From assembly GCA_964646585.1 (NCBI GenBank), contig CAZYEY010000231.1, positions 1 to 13,629 of the forward strand: 13,629 nucleotides of DNA, in the 5' to 3' direction. Positions 1 through 6,140 of the stretch are shown piece by piece; within the stretch, counting starts at the first letter, position 1, and every line of letters begins with the position of its first letter. The position numbers were made by a program, and so were the translations under genes. Below the pieces are notes generated by a model that worked only from the letters and a program-made list of their open reading frames with translations, ran no database searches and was not told where the DNA came from. Source of the stretch: PFJX01 sp964646585. Lineage in GTDB: Bacteria; Pseudomonadota; Gammaproteobacteria; Burkholderiales; Thiobacillaceae.

Positions 1-492
1 GTCCCGGACGGCGGCGAAGGGGATCACCTCGTCCTGGTCGCCGTGGAGGATGGTGGCGGGAATCCGGGGGGGCTCGAAGGCGTACATGGACACTGCCGGC
101 CCCACCATGATCAGGCGCTGGGCATGGAGTTGCCTGGCAACCCGCTGCTGCACGTAGGCGCCGAAGGAGAAGCCCAGCAGGGTCCAGGGCAGGCTGCCAT
201 AGTGGGCTTCCACGGCCCGGGCCACGGCCAGCAGGTCCTCGGTCTCGCCGACGCCATGGTCGAACTCGCCTTCGCTGCCGCCCACGCCGCGGAAGTTGGG
301 GCGCGCCGCCACCAGGCCGCAGCTCAAGGCCGCCCGGGCCAGGGTCCAGGCCACCTTGTTGTCCAGACTGCCACCCCCCAGGGGGTGGGGATGGGCCACC
401 AGGGCCAGGCCCCGGGGTTCGCCGTCCGGCTCCTCGATGACCGTTTCGATGGCGCCTGCGGGGCCCTTGATGCGGAGTTTGTGCTTTTTCAC
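1..492 (-). CDS. Alpha/beta hydrolase (COG2945 type), copy 1, 3' end beyond the window
   Basis: The first 164 codons of a predicted serine hydrolase are visible, starting with GTG at 492-490; the remaining part (about 36 residues in copy 2) lies left of the window. Residues 34-37 are HPHP, followed by GG and an NKV motif, the hallmark of the COG2945 family. The nucleophile elbow GFSFG puts the catalytic Ser at 109, and HGDQDE puts the acid at Asp154; the catalytic His should lie off the edge. It differs from copy 2 (1282-1884) at residues 39 (G for R), 63 (A/V), 85 (E/Q), 106 (L/M), 121 (Q/K) and 138 (A/V). Most other base changes are silent, which suggests both copies were kept under selection. 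Substrate unknown; probably cytoplasmic. Its upstream sequence is the broken ABC ATPase gene and a palindromic repeat, unlike copy 2. Confidence 0.88.
   Translation of the reverse strand, partial: MKKHKLRIKGPAGAIETVIEEPDGEPRGLALVAHPHPLGGGSLDNKVAWTLARAALSCGLVAARPNFRGVGGSEGEFDHGVGETEDLLAVARAVEAHYGSLPWTLLGFSFGAYVQQRVARQLHAQRLIMVGPAVSMYAFEPPRIPATILHGDQDEVIPFAAVRD
1..492. repeat. Long direct repeat, left copy (pairs with 1393-1884)
   Basis: Bases 1-492 align without any gap to 1393-1884, at a constant offset of 1392 bp. I counted about 22 mismatches by hand, so roughly 95% identity. The match stops abruptly at the hydrolase start codon (GTG here, TTG in the other copy), with unrelated sequence beyond. 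The repeat very probably continues left of the window, since copy 2 of the gene extends a further 111 bp. Confidence 0.93.
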
Positions 493-1285
493 GACCGGCG
501 CGGACCCTCTCCCCCTCCCAGCCTCCCCCGCAAGCGGGGGAGGGGAGAAAAGATGTCTTCCACTCGCTCAGACCGTCGCCGTGGATTTCCACCACATGGG
601 GCTCGATGTGGCCGGCGATGAGCTCCCGGGGACTGCCCCGGGCGATGGCCCGGCCGTGGTCCAGGACGCTGATGACGTCGCACAGACGCTCCGCCTCGTC
701 CATGAAGTGGGTGGTGAGCAGCAGGGTCTTGCCCTGACCGATGAGCCGGCGCAAGCCCTGCCAGATCAGGTGGCGAGCCTGGGGGTCCAGGCCGGTGGTG
801 GGTTCGTCCAGAATGATGAGGTCGGGGTCGTTGACCAGGGCCCGGGCCAGGGTCAGCCGCCGCTTCATGCCGCCGGACAGGGTGGGGATGGGGGCGTCGG
901 CCTTGCCGGACAGACCCGCGAACTCCAGCAGGCCGGGAATCCGCTCGGCGATGGTCTTGCCGGACAGGCCGAAGTAGCGGCCGTAGGTGAAGAGGTTCTC
1001 GGCCACGGTGAAGTCCGGGTCCAGGCTGTCCACCTGGGGCACCACGCCCACCAGGCGGCGTGCCTGCTTCGCCGCCGCAGGCATGGGGTGGCCCAGCAGT
1101 TCCACCGTGCCGGCATCGGCGCCGATGAGGCCCAGACTCAAGCGCAGGGTGGTGGTCTTGCCGGCGCCGTTGGGGCCCAGCAGGCCATGGCAGCGGCCCG
1201 GCTCCAGTTCCAGGTCGAAGCCGTCCACCACGGGCTGGCCGCCATAGCGCTTGGTGAGGCCCCGCAGGCGCAGGGGGGCGCTCAT
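493..1285 (-). CDS. NodI-like ABC transporter ATPase, C-terminus lost
   Basis: ATP-binding subunit resembling NodI/DrrA-type exporters, which pair with a NodJ-like permease in many non-nodulating betaproteobacteria. The ATG at 1285 overlaps the stop of hydrolase copy 2 as ATGA. Visible motifs are Walker A GPNGAGKTT, Q-loop VVPQVD, signature LSGGMKRR, Walker B LIILDEP with D-loop TGLD, and H-loop TTHF. The stretch DPDFTVAENLFTYGRYFGL is very NodI-like. Similarity ends near residue 242 (VVEIHGDGLSEW), about 60 residues short of the usual length of roughly 300, so the C-terminal regulatory part is missing. The frame then runs through the palindromic repeat and, out of phase, through hydrolase copy 1 to the window edge without a stop. 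Codon 264 ends at 494, just before the hydrolase; the end given here is therefore arbitrary. The ATPase core could still fold, but the gene is probably a remnant. No permease gene is seen in the window. Confidence 0.75.
504..548. repeat. GC-rich palindromic repeat element (REP-like)
   Basis: A perfect 10-bp inverted repeat, cctcccccgc (522-531) and gcgggggagg (534-543), is separated by AA. It is flanked by C/T-rich and G/A-rich arms (ccctctccccctccc on the left, ggggaga on the right). Its look, CTCTCCCC...CGCAAGCG...GGGGAGA, is that of short palindromic elements scattered between genes in many proteobacteria. It lies between the point where the ABC ATPase loses similarity and the start codon of hydrolase copy 1. 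No T-run follows it on either strand, so it is not a standard intrinsic terminator. No second copy is visible in this window. Confidence 0.7.
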
Positions 1286-1884
1286 GGCCGACACAGGCCC
1301 TCCACGTGGCCCTGCAATTCCTTGAGGCGGCCATGGAAGAAGTGGCCGCAGCCTTCCACCACGATGAGGGGAATGGCGTGGGCCTGGGCATAGTCCCGGA
1401 CGGCGGCGAAGGGGATCACCTCGTCCTGGTCGCCGTGGAGGATGGTGGCGGGAATCCGGGGGGGCTCGAAGACGTACATGGACACCGCCGGCCCCACCAT
1501 GATCAGGCGTTGGGCATGGAGTTTCCTGGCAACCCGCTGCTGCACGTAGGCGCCGAAGGAGAAGCCCATGAGCGTCCAGGGCAGGCTGCCATAGTGGGCT
1601 TCCACGGCCCGGGCCACGGCCAGCAGGTCCTGGGTCTCGCCGACGCCGTGGTCGAACTCGCCCTCGCTGCCGCCCACGCCCCGGAAGTTGGGGCGCACGG
1701 CCACCAGGCCGCAACTCAAGGCCGCCCGGGCCAGGGTCCAGGCTACCTTGTTGTCCAGGCTGCCGCCTCGCAGGGGGTGGGGATGGGCCACCAGGGCCAG
1801 GCCCCGGGGTTCGCCGTCCGGCTCCTCGATGACCGTCTCGATGGCGCCTGCGGGGCCCTTGATGCGGAGTTTGTGCTTCTTCAA
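1282..1884 (-). CDS. Alpha/beta hydrolase (COG2945 type), copy 2
   Basis: Complete 200-residue predicted serine hydrolase. The HPHP motif is at residues 34-37, followed by GGS and NKV. The nucleophile is Ser109 in GFSFG, the acid Asp154 in HGDQDEVIP, and the base His181 in EGCGHFFHG, giving a plausible triad. The length is typical for this compact, lid-less family, and no signal peptide is seen. The start must be TTG at 1884: an in-frame stop lies at 1902-1900, no ATG or GTG lies between, and the duplicated copy has GTG at the same place. No clear Shine-Dalgarno precedes it, but the ferredoxin gene ends 7 bp upstream and may feed ribosomes in. Its own stop overlaps the ABC ATPase start (ATGA). 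The substrate cannot be told; linkage to an ABC exporter gene hints at small-molecule handling, which is inference. Confidence 0.92.
   Translation of the reverse strand: MKKHKLRIKGPAGAIETVIEEPDGEPRGLALVAHPHPLRGGSLDNKVAWTLARAALSCGLVAVRPNFRGVGGSEGEFDHGVGETQDLLAVARAVEAHYGSLPWTLMGFSFGAYVQQRVARKLHAQRLIMVGPAVSMYVFEPPRIPATILHGDQDEVIPFAAVRDYAQAHAIPLIVVEGCGHFFHGRLKELQGHVEGLCRP
1393..1884. repeat. Long direct repeat, right copy (pairs with 1-492)
   Basis: Second copy of the roughly 95%-identical, gap-free 492-bp match. The 1392-bp period spans one hydrolase plus the ABC ATPase, so the simplest reading is a head-to-tail duplication of a hydrolase-ATPase unit. The right boundary falls at the hydrolase start codon. 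The left boundary of the duplicated unit is outside the window. Confidence 0.93.
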
Positions 1885-1891
1885 CGGGCAG

Positions 1892-2203
1892 TCAGATCTT
1901 CAACCGTTCCACCACCTGGCCGTCGCGCAGATGGGATTCGACGATCTCGTCGATGTCGGCCTGGTCCACGTAGGTGTACCAGACCGCGTCGGGATAGACC
2001 ACGCACACCGGCCCCTCGCCGCAACGGTCGAAGCAGCCCGCCCGGTTCACCCGGCAGTCGCCGCCCTTGCCGTGGAGGCCCAACTTCTTGGCCTTCTTCT
2101 TGGCGTATTCGAACATGGCTTCGGCATCGTGGTCGGTGCAGCAGGGCTGGCCGTCGTCGCGCCGGTTGAGGCAGAAAAACAGGTGGTGTCTGAACAGGCT
2201 CAT
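1892..2203 (-). CDS. (2Fe-2S) ferredoxin, thioredoxin-like fold
   Basis: A 103-residue small redox protein of the thioredoxin-like 2Fe-2S ferredoxin family (COG3411), proposed to carry electrons in the cytoplasm. Cluster ligands fit Cys11, Cys22, Cys57 and Cys61, a C-x10-C-x34-C-x3-C spacing typical of this fold. Extra cysteines at 21, 50 and 67 are also present. The N-terminus MSLFRHHLFFCLNRR and the segment CFDRCGEGP are family-like. The ATG at 2203 starts 7 bp after the MazG-like gene ends, and the hydrolase starts 7 bp after this gene ends, so it sits inside a minus-strand operon. Its redox partner is not indicated by the neighbours. Confidence 0.93.
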   Translation of the reverse strand: MSLFRHHLFFCLNRRDDGQPCCTDHDAEAMFEYAKKKAKKLGLHGKGGDCRVNRAGCFDRCGEGPVCVVYPDAVWYTYVDQADIDEIVESHLRDGQVVERLKI

Positions 2204-2210
2204 TGGACAT

Positions 2211-2564
2211 TCACAGTTCGTGGGATTTCGCGCAGGACCCCTTGGCCTTCTCTACCGGGTATTTCGCGGCATTGATGGCCAGCTTGTCCTCGGCCGCCTT
2301 GAGCAGGTCGATGTCCAGGCAGTTGGCCAGGCTCACCAGGTAAATGAGCACGTCGGCCATTTCCTGGCGCACCGCCTCCCGCTTGGACGGCGGGAGGTTC
2401 AGGCTTTGCTCGGGAGTCAGCCACTGGAAGGGCTCCAGCAGTTCCGCCGCCTCGACGATGAGGGCGGCGGTCAGGTTCTTGGGATCGTGGTATTGGTGCC
2501 AGTCCCGTTCCCGCCCGAACGCCTTCACGGCGGCGGCAAGCTGTTCCAGGGTGGTGATGGGCAT
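2211..2564 (-). CDS. MazG-like nucleotide pyrophosphohydrolase
   Basis: A 117-residue all-alpha NTP pyrophosphatase of the MazG/RS21-C6/dCTPase group, expected to hydrolyse non-canonical or excess (d)NTPs to the monophosphate and pyrophosphate. The metal-binding pattern is clear: Glu38 and Glu41 in EAAELLE, then Glu68 and Asp71 in EMADVLIYL. The N-terminal segment AFGRERDWHQYHDPKN is characteristic of the short single-domain members. The ATG at 2564 is preceded by only a weak purine stretch. The gene lies 55 bp downstream of xth, so both could share a transcript; a link to nucleotide-pool cleaning and DNA repair is plausible but inferred. Confidence 0.93.
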   Translation of the reverse strand: MPITTLEQLAAAVKAFGRERDWHQYHDPKNLTAALIVEAAELLEPFQWLTPEQSLNLPPSKREAVRQEMADVLIYLVSLANCLDIDLLKAAEDKLAINAAKYPVEKAKGSCAKSHEL

Positions 2565-2619
2565 GGGTCGGATCCGGGTCTCGGGGTGGGGGCAGTTTAG
2601 GACAGGTCTTTGCGCAAGC

Positions 2620-3399
2620 TTACAACGGCATGGCGTAATCCACGATCAGGGGCGCGTGGTCGGAAAAGCGCTGGTCCTTGTAGACAAAGGCGCTTTGGGC
2701 CAGGGCGGCGATGCCCGGGGTGGCGATCTGGTAGTCGATGCGCCAGCCAACGTTCCTGGCCCAGGCCTGGCCCCGGTTGCTCCACCAGGTGTAGGCCTCG
2801 CCGGCATGGTCCGGGTAGAGCCTGCGATAGACATCGACGAAGCCCAGGCGCTCGAACACCCCGGTGATCCAGGCCCGCTCCTCGGGCAGGAAGCCGGAGT
2901 TCTTCTGGTTGGATCTCCAGTTCTTCAGGTCGATCTCCTTGTGGGCGATGTTCCAGTCGCCGCAGAGGATGACCTCCCGCCCGCCGGCCGCGAGCCGTTC
3001 CAGGTGGGGCAGGAAGCGTTCCATGAAGCTGAACTTGGCCGCTTGGCGCTCTTCGGAACTGGAGCCCGAGGGCAGATACAGGGAAATCACGGACAGCGCC
3101 CCGAAGCGCGCCTCAAGGTAGCGCCCCTCGGCGTCGATGTCCGGAATGCCCAGCCCTTCGACGAGTTCATCCGGCCGGCGCCGGGCGTAGAGGCCCACGC
3201 CGCTGTAGCCCTTCTTCTCGGCGCAGTGGAAGTAGCCTTGCAAGCCCGCCGGCGTCCGCATCTCGGGCGTCAGGTCGGTGGCCTGGGCCTTGAGTTCCTG
3301 GAGGCAGACCAGGTCGGCATTCTGGTTTTCCAGCCAGGGATAGAGTCCTTTGCTGGCGGCGGAGCGGATTCCGTTAAGATTCAGGGTGATGACACGCAT
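2620..3399 (-). CDS. xth: Exodeoxyribonuclease III (AP endonuclease)
   Basis: A 259-residue enzyme of the exonuclease III/AP endonuclease family, which incises DNA at abasic sites and removes nucleotides from 3' ends in base excision repair. The catalytic signature residues are all visible: Asn7 in TLNLNG, Glu35 in CLQELKA, Tyr in SLYLPSG, Asp/Asn in CGDWNIAHKEID, and the C-terminal WRIDYQ and SDHAP motifs. The length matches the family (about 255-268), and MRVITLNLNG is the canonical N-terminus, so the ATG at 3399 is secure. It is divergent from pyrE with only 17 bp (or 2 bp) between starts, so its promoter must lie within pyrE coding sequence. The upstream CCCCTCATCC gives no Shine-Dalgarno. 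Confidence 0.96.
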   Translation of the reverse strand: MRVITLNLNGIRSAASKGLYPWLENQNADLVCLQELKAQATDLTPEMRTPAGLQGYFHCAEKKGYSGVGLYARRRPDELVEGLGIPDIDAEGRYLEARFGALSVISLYLPSGSSSEERQAAKFSFMERFLPHLERLAAGGREVILCGDWNIAHKEIDLKNWRSNQKNSGFLPEERAWITGVFERLGFVDVYRRLYPDHAGEAYTWWSNRGQAWARNVGWRIDYQIATPGIAALAQSAFVYKDQRFSDHAPLIVDYAMPL

Positions 3400-3404
3400 G
3401 GATG

Positions 3405-3410
3405 AGGGGA
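3405..3410 (+). promoter_or_regulatory. Ribosome binding site that decides the pyrE start
   Basis: AGGGGA at 3405-3410 lies 6 bp before GTG 3417, a good Shine-Dalgarno spacing. The upstream ATG at 3402 has no such site in front of it and would place this purine run inside the gene. Confidence 0.55.
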
Positions 3411-3416
3411 TTCAGG

Positions 3417-4064
3417 GTGCAGGGTTTCAAAGGTGCGTTCCTCGATTTCGCCATTGCCCAGCGAGTGCTGCTGTTCGGCGAGTTCAAGACCAAGGCCGGG
3501 CGCATGAGCCCCTATTTCTTCAATGCCGGCCTGTTCAACGACGGCCTGTCGCTGAAAAAGCTCGGCGAATTCTACGCCAGGGCCATCGCCGCCTCCGGCC
3601 TGGCCTTCGACGGCCTGTTCGGACCCGCCTACAAGGGCATCCCCCTGGCGGCGACGGTGGCGGTGGCCATGGCCAGCGAGGGCCGCAACGTGCCCTTCAG
3701 CTACAACCGCAAGGAGGCCAAGGACCACGGCGAGGGCGGCACCATCGTCGGCGCCAGGCTCGCCGGCCGCATCCTCATCGTCGACGACGTGATCTCCGCC
3801 GGCACCTCGGTGCGGGAATCGGTGGAACTCATCCGCGCCGCCGGCGCCCAGCCCTGCGGCGTGGCCATCGCCCTGGACCGCATGGAGCGTGGCCTGGGCG
3901 AGCTCTCCGCGGTCCAGGAGGTGAGCCGGGATTACGGCATTCCGGTCATCAGCATCGTCAACCTGGACGATCTGGCCAGCCACCTGGCCGGCAAGGCGGA
4001 GTGGGCCGACACCCTGGCCGCCATCCAGACCTATCGCGCCGCCTATGGCGTGGAGCTTGCCTGA
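3417..4064 (+). CDS. pyrE: Orotate phosphoribosyltransferase
   Basis: Converts orotate and PRPP to OMP in de novo pyrimidine synthesis; cytoplasmic dimer. The PRPP-binding motif RILIVDDVISAGTSVRE is intact. KTKAGRMSPYFFNAGLFN, FGPAYKGIPLA and NRKEAKDHGEGG are strongly conserved family blocks. I prefer the GTG at 3417 (215 residues): MQGFKGAFLDFA lines up residue for residue with the start of E. coli PyrE, and a Shine-Dalgarno precedes it. An in-frame ATG at 3402 would add five residues. It is head to head with xth and followed 3 bp later by the DUF4124 gene. Pairing of pyrE with xth is a familiar proteobacterial arrangement. Confidence 0.97.
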   Translation: MQGFKGAFLDFAIAQRVLLFGEFKTKAGRMSPYFFNAGLFNDGLSLKKLGEFYARAIAASGLAFDGLFGPAYKGIPLAATVAVAMASEGRNVPFSYNRKEAKDHGEGGTIVGARLAGRILIVDDVISAGTSVRESVELIRAAGAQPCGVAIALDRMERGLGELSAVQEVSRDYGIPVISIVNLDDLASHLAGKAEWADTLAAIQTYRAAYGVELA

Positions 4065-4067
4065 GCC

Positions 4068-4679
4068 ATGCGCCGGCTGGCCTGCCTGCTCCTGGTCCTG
4101 CTGCCCCCGGGGGCCCAGGCGGCCACCTATCGCTGGGTGGACGAGCAAGGCAAGGTCCATTACAGCGATACCCTCCCGGCCCAGTCCGCCGGGGTGGCGA
4201 ACACGGAGCTGGACAAACAGGGACGGGTGAAGAAGGAGAACCCCCGCACCCGTCTCTCCCCCGAGGAACGCCACCGCCTGGAGGAATCCCGCCTGCGGGA
4301 GGAGGAAGCGAAACGCGAGGCGGAAACCCGGGCGCGTCGGGATCGCGCCCTGCTGACCACCTACGTGAGCGAATCGGAGATCGATCTGGCCCGAAATCGG
4401 GCGGTGGAGCAGGAAGCGGCCAACCTGCGGGGTCTCCAGGCCCGCCTCAAGGCTGCCACGGAGAAGCTGGCCTACGCCGACGGCCAGGTAGCCGCATACA
4501 CCCGTGCCGGCCAGAGCGTCCCCCGCGCCTTCTCCCAGATGCGGGACGAGGCCCGCGCGGAAATCGCCCAACTCGAGAGCCGCATCCGCGAGCGGGAAGA
4601 GGCCATCGAGCACATCAAGGGCAAGTTCGAGAAGGACAAGCTCCGCTTCCGGGAGCTGACGTCTTCCCTCAGGCGTTGA
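4068..4679 (+). CDS. Exported DUF4124 domain protein with coiled coil
   Basis: A 203-residue protein of unknown function. Residues 1-18 form a signal peptide (MRRLACLLLVLLPPGAQA), so it should reach the periplasm. Residues 19-50 are the DUF4124 module (TYRWVDEQGKVHYSDTLPA), a short beta-rich motif common in exported proteobacterial proteins. The rest is highly charged and helical: an E/R/K-rich stretch at about 63-95 and another at about 155-200, probably coiled coil. It begins 3 bp after pyrE stops, so it is likely cotranscribed. Its last 11 bp overlap the end of the convergent gatB. No catalytic motif is visible. Confidence 0.88.
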   Translation: MRRLACLLLVLLPPGAQAATYRWVDEQGKVHYSDTLPAQSAGVANTELDKQGRVKKENPRTRLSPEERHRLEESRLREEEAKREAETRARRDRALLTTYVSESEIDLARNRAVEQEAANLRGLQARLKAATEKLAYADGQVAAYTRAGQSVPRAFSQMRDEARAEIAQLESRIREREEAIEHIKGKFEKDKLRFRELTSSLRR

Positions 4680-6138
4680 GTTTCCGGCGCAGGATCTCGT
4701 TGACCTGGGCCGGGTTGGCCTTGCCCTTGCTGGCCTTCATGACCTGGCCCACCAGGGCGTTGAAGGCCTTCTCCTTGCCAGAACGGAATTCCTCCACCGA
4801 CTTGGCGTTGGCGGCCATGACCTCGTCGATGAGCTGTTCGATGGCGCCAGCGTCGGAGACCTGCTTCAGGCCCTTGGCTTCGATGATGGCGTCGGCCGCC
4901 TTTTCGTCATCTCCGCCTTCGTTCCACATGGCCTCGAACACCTGCTTGGCCAGCTTGCCGGAAAGGGTGCCGTCCTGGATGCGGACCAGCAATCCCGCCA
5001 GCTGCCGGGCCGTGATGCGGCTGGCGGCGATGTCCAGCTCCGCCTTGTTGAGGGCGGCGGAGAGGTCGCCCATGATCCAGTTGGCGGCCAGCTTGGCCTG
5101 CTCGCCGCCGGCGGGCAGGGCGGCCAGCACCGCTTCGAAGTATTCGGCCATGGCCCGGGAGGCGGTCAGGGCGCCTGCATCGTAGGCGGACAGACCCAGC
5201 TGGTCCCGGTATCGGGCCTGCTTCTGCTCCGGCAGTTCCGGCAAACCCGCCTTCACCGCCTCGATCCAGCCTTCGTCCAGTTTCACGGGCAGCAGATCGG
5301 GATCGGGGAAGTAGCGGTAGTCGTGGGCATCCTCCTTGCTGCGCATGGCCCGGGTCTCGCCGGTGTCCGGGTCGAACAGCACGGTGGCCTGCCGGATGTC
5401 GCGGCCATCCTCGATCTGCTCGATCTGCCAGCGCGCCTCGTAGTCGATGGCCTGTTCCAGGAAGCGGAAGGAGTTGAGGTTCTTGATCTCCCGCCGGGCG
5501 CCGAACTGCTCCTGGCCACGGGGCCGCACCGAGACGTTGGCGTCCACCCGGAAGCTGCCCTCCTGCATGTTGCCGTCGCAGATGCCGATCCAGGTCACCA
5601 GGGTGTGCAGGGCGCGGGCGTAGGCCACGGCCTCCTTGGCGGAGCGCATGTCCGGCTCGGAAACGATCTCCAGGAGCGGCGTGCCGGCCCGGTTCAGGTC
5701 GATGCCGCTTAGTGGCCTACCATCCTCGCCGTGGAAGTCCTCATGGAGGCTCTTGCCCGCGTCCTCCTCCAGGTGGGCGCGGGTGATGCGGATGGTCTTC
5801 CGCTCGTCGCCGACCTGGATGGTCAGCTGGCCGCCCTCGACGATGGGCAGATCAAACTGGCTGATCTGGTAGCCCTTGGGCAGGTCCGGATAAAAATAAT
5901 TCTTGCGGGCGAAGACGTTGGTGCGATTGAGCCTGGCGCCGATGGCCAGGCCGAAGCGGATGGCCCGTTCCACCGCGCCACGGTTCAATACCGGCAGCAC
6001 CCCAGGCAGGGCCAGGTCCACGGCGCAGGCCTGGGTGTTGGGCTCGGCGCCAAAGGCGATGCTGGCGCCGGAGAAGATCTTGGACTGGGTGGTGAGCTGG
6101 GCATGGACTTCCAGGCCGATGACGGTTTCCCATTGCAT
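4669..6138 (-). CDS. gatB: Asp-tRNA(Asn)/Glu-tRNA(Gln) amidotransferase subunit B
   Basis: A 489-residue subunit that binds the mischarged tRNA and activates its acyl group with ATP before amide transfer in the GatCAB complex. The N-terminus MQWETVIGLEVHAQL and the block ARKNYFYPDLPKGYQISQ (residues 77-94) are diagnostic. HLEEDAGKS, the DLNRAGTPLLEIVSEPD stretch and KNLNSFRFLEQA follow in normal order. The C-terminal helical (YqeY-like) domain ends in QVNEILRRKLNA. The open frame extends far upstream, but the ATG at 6138, 2 bp after gatA stops, gives the family start. It is third in the gatC-gatA-gatB operon. Confidence 0.97.
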   Translation of the reverse strand: MQWETVIGLEVHAQLTTQSKIFSGASIAFGAEPNTQACAVDLALPGVLPVLNRGAVERAIRFGLAIGARLNRTNVFARKNYFYPDLPKGYQISQFDLPIVEGGQLTIQVGDERKTIRITRAHLEEDAGKSLHEDFHGEDGRPLSGIDLNRAGTPLLEIVSEPDMRSAKEAVAYARALHTLVTWIGICDGNMQEGSFRVDANVSVRPRGQEQFGARREIKNLNSFRFLEQAIDYEARWQIEQIEDGRDIRQATVLFDPDTGETRAMRSKEDAHDYRYFPDPDLLPVKLDEGWIEAVKAGLPELPEQKQARYRDQLGLSAYDAGALTASRAMAEYFEAVLAALPAGGEQAKLAANWIMGDLSAALNKAELDIAASRITARQLAGLLVRIQDGTLSGKLAKQVFEAMWNEGGDDEKAADAIIEAKGLKQVSDAGAIEQLIDEVMAANAKSVEEFRSGKEKAFNALVGQVMKASKGKANPAQVNEILRRKLNA

Positions 6139-6140
6139 GG

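Noticed and set aside
504..548. The palindrome as an intrinsic terminator of the ABC ATPase gene
   Set aside because: The stem is strong but neither strand has a run of T after it; it reads better as a palindromic repeat element.
489..1391. A 300-codon minus-strand frame covering the ATPase region
   Set aside because: It is in the wrong phase relative to the clear Walker A, signature and Walker B motifs of the ATPase starting at 1285; only its last few codons (549-569) drew interest.
1..1884. The repeat as an assembly artefact
   Set aside because: The copies differ at about 22 scattered positions, mostly at silent sites, and have different flanks; a false duplication would be identical.
2565..2619. 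A promoter for the MazG-like gene in the 55-bp gap after xth
   Set aside because: TTGCGC and TAAACT are present but only 12 bp apart, too close for a sigma-70 promoter; readthrough from xth is as likely.
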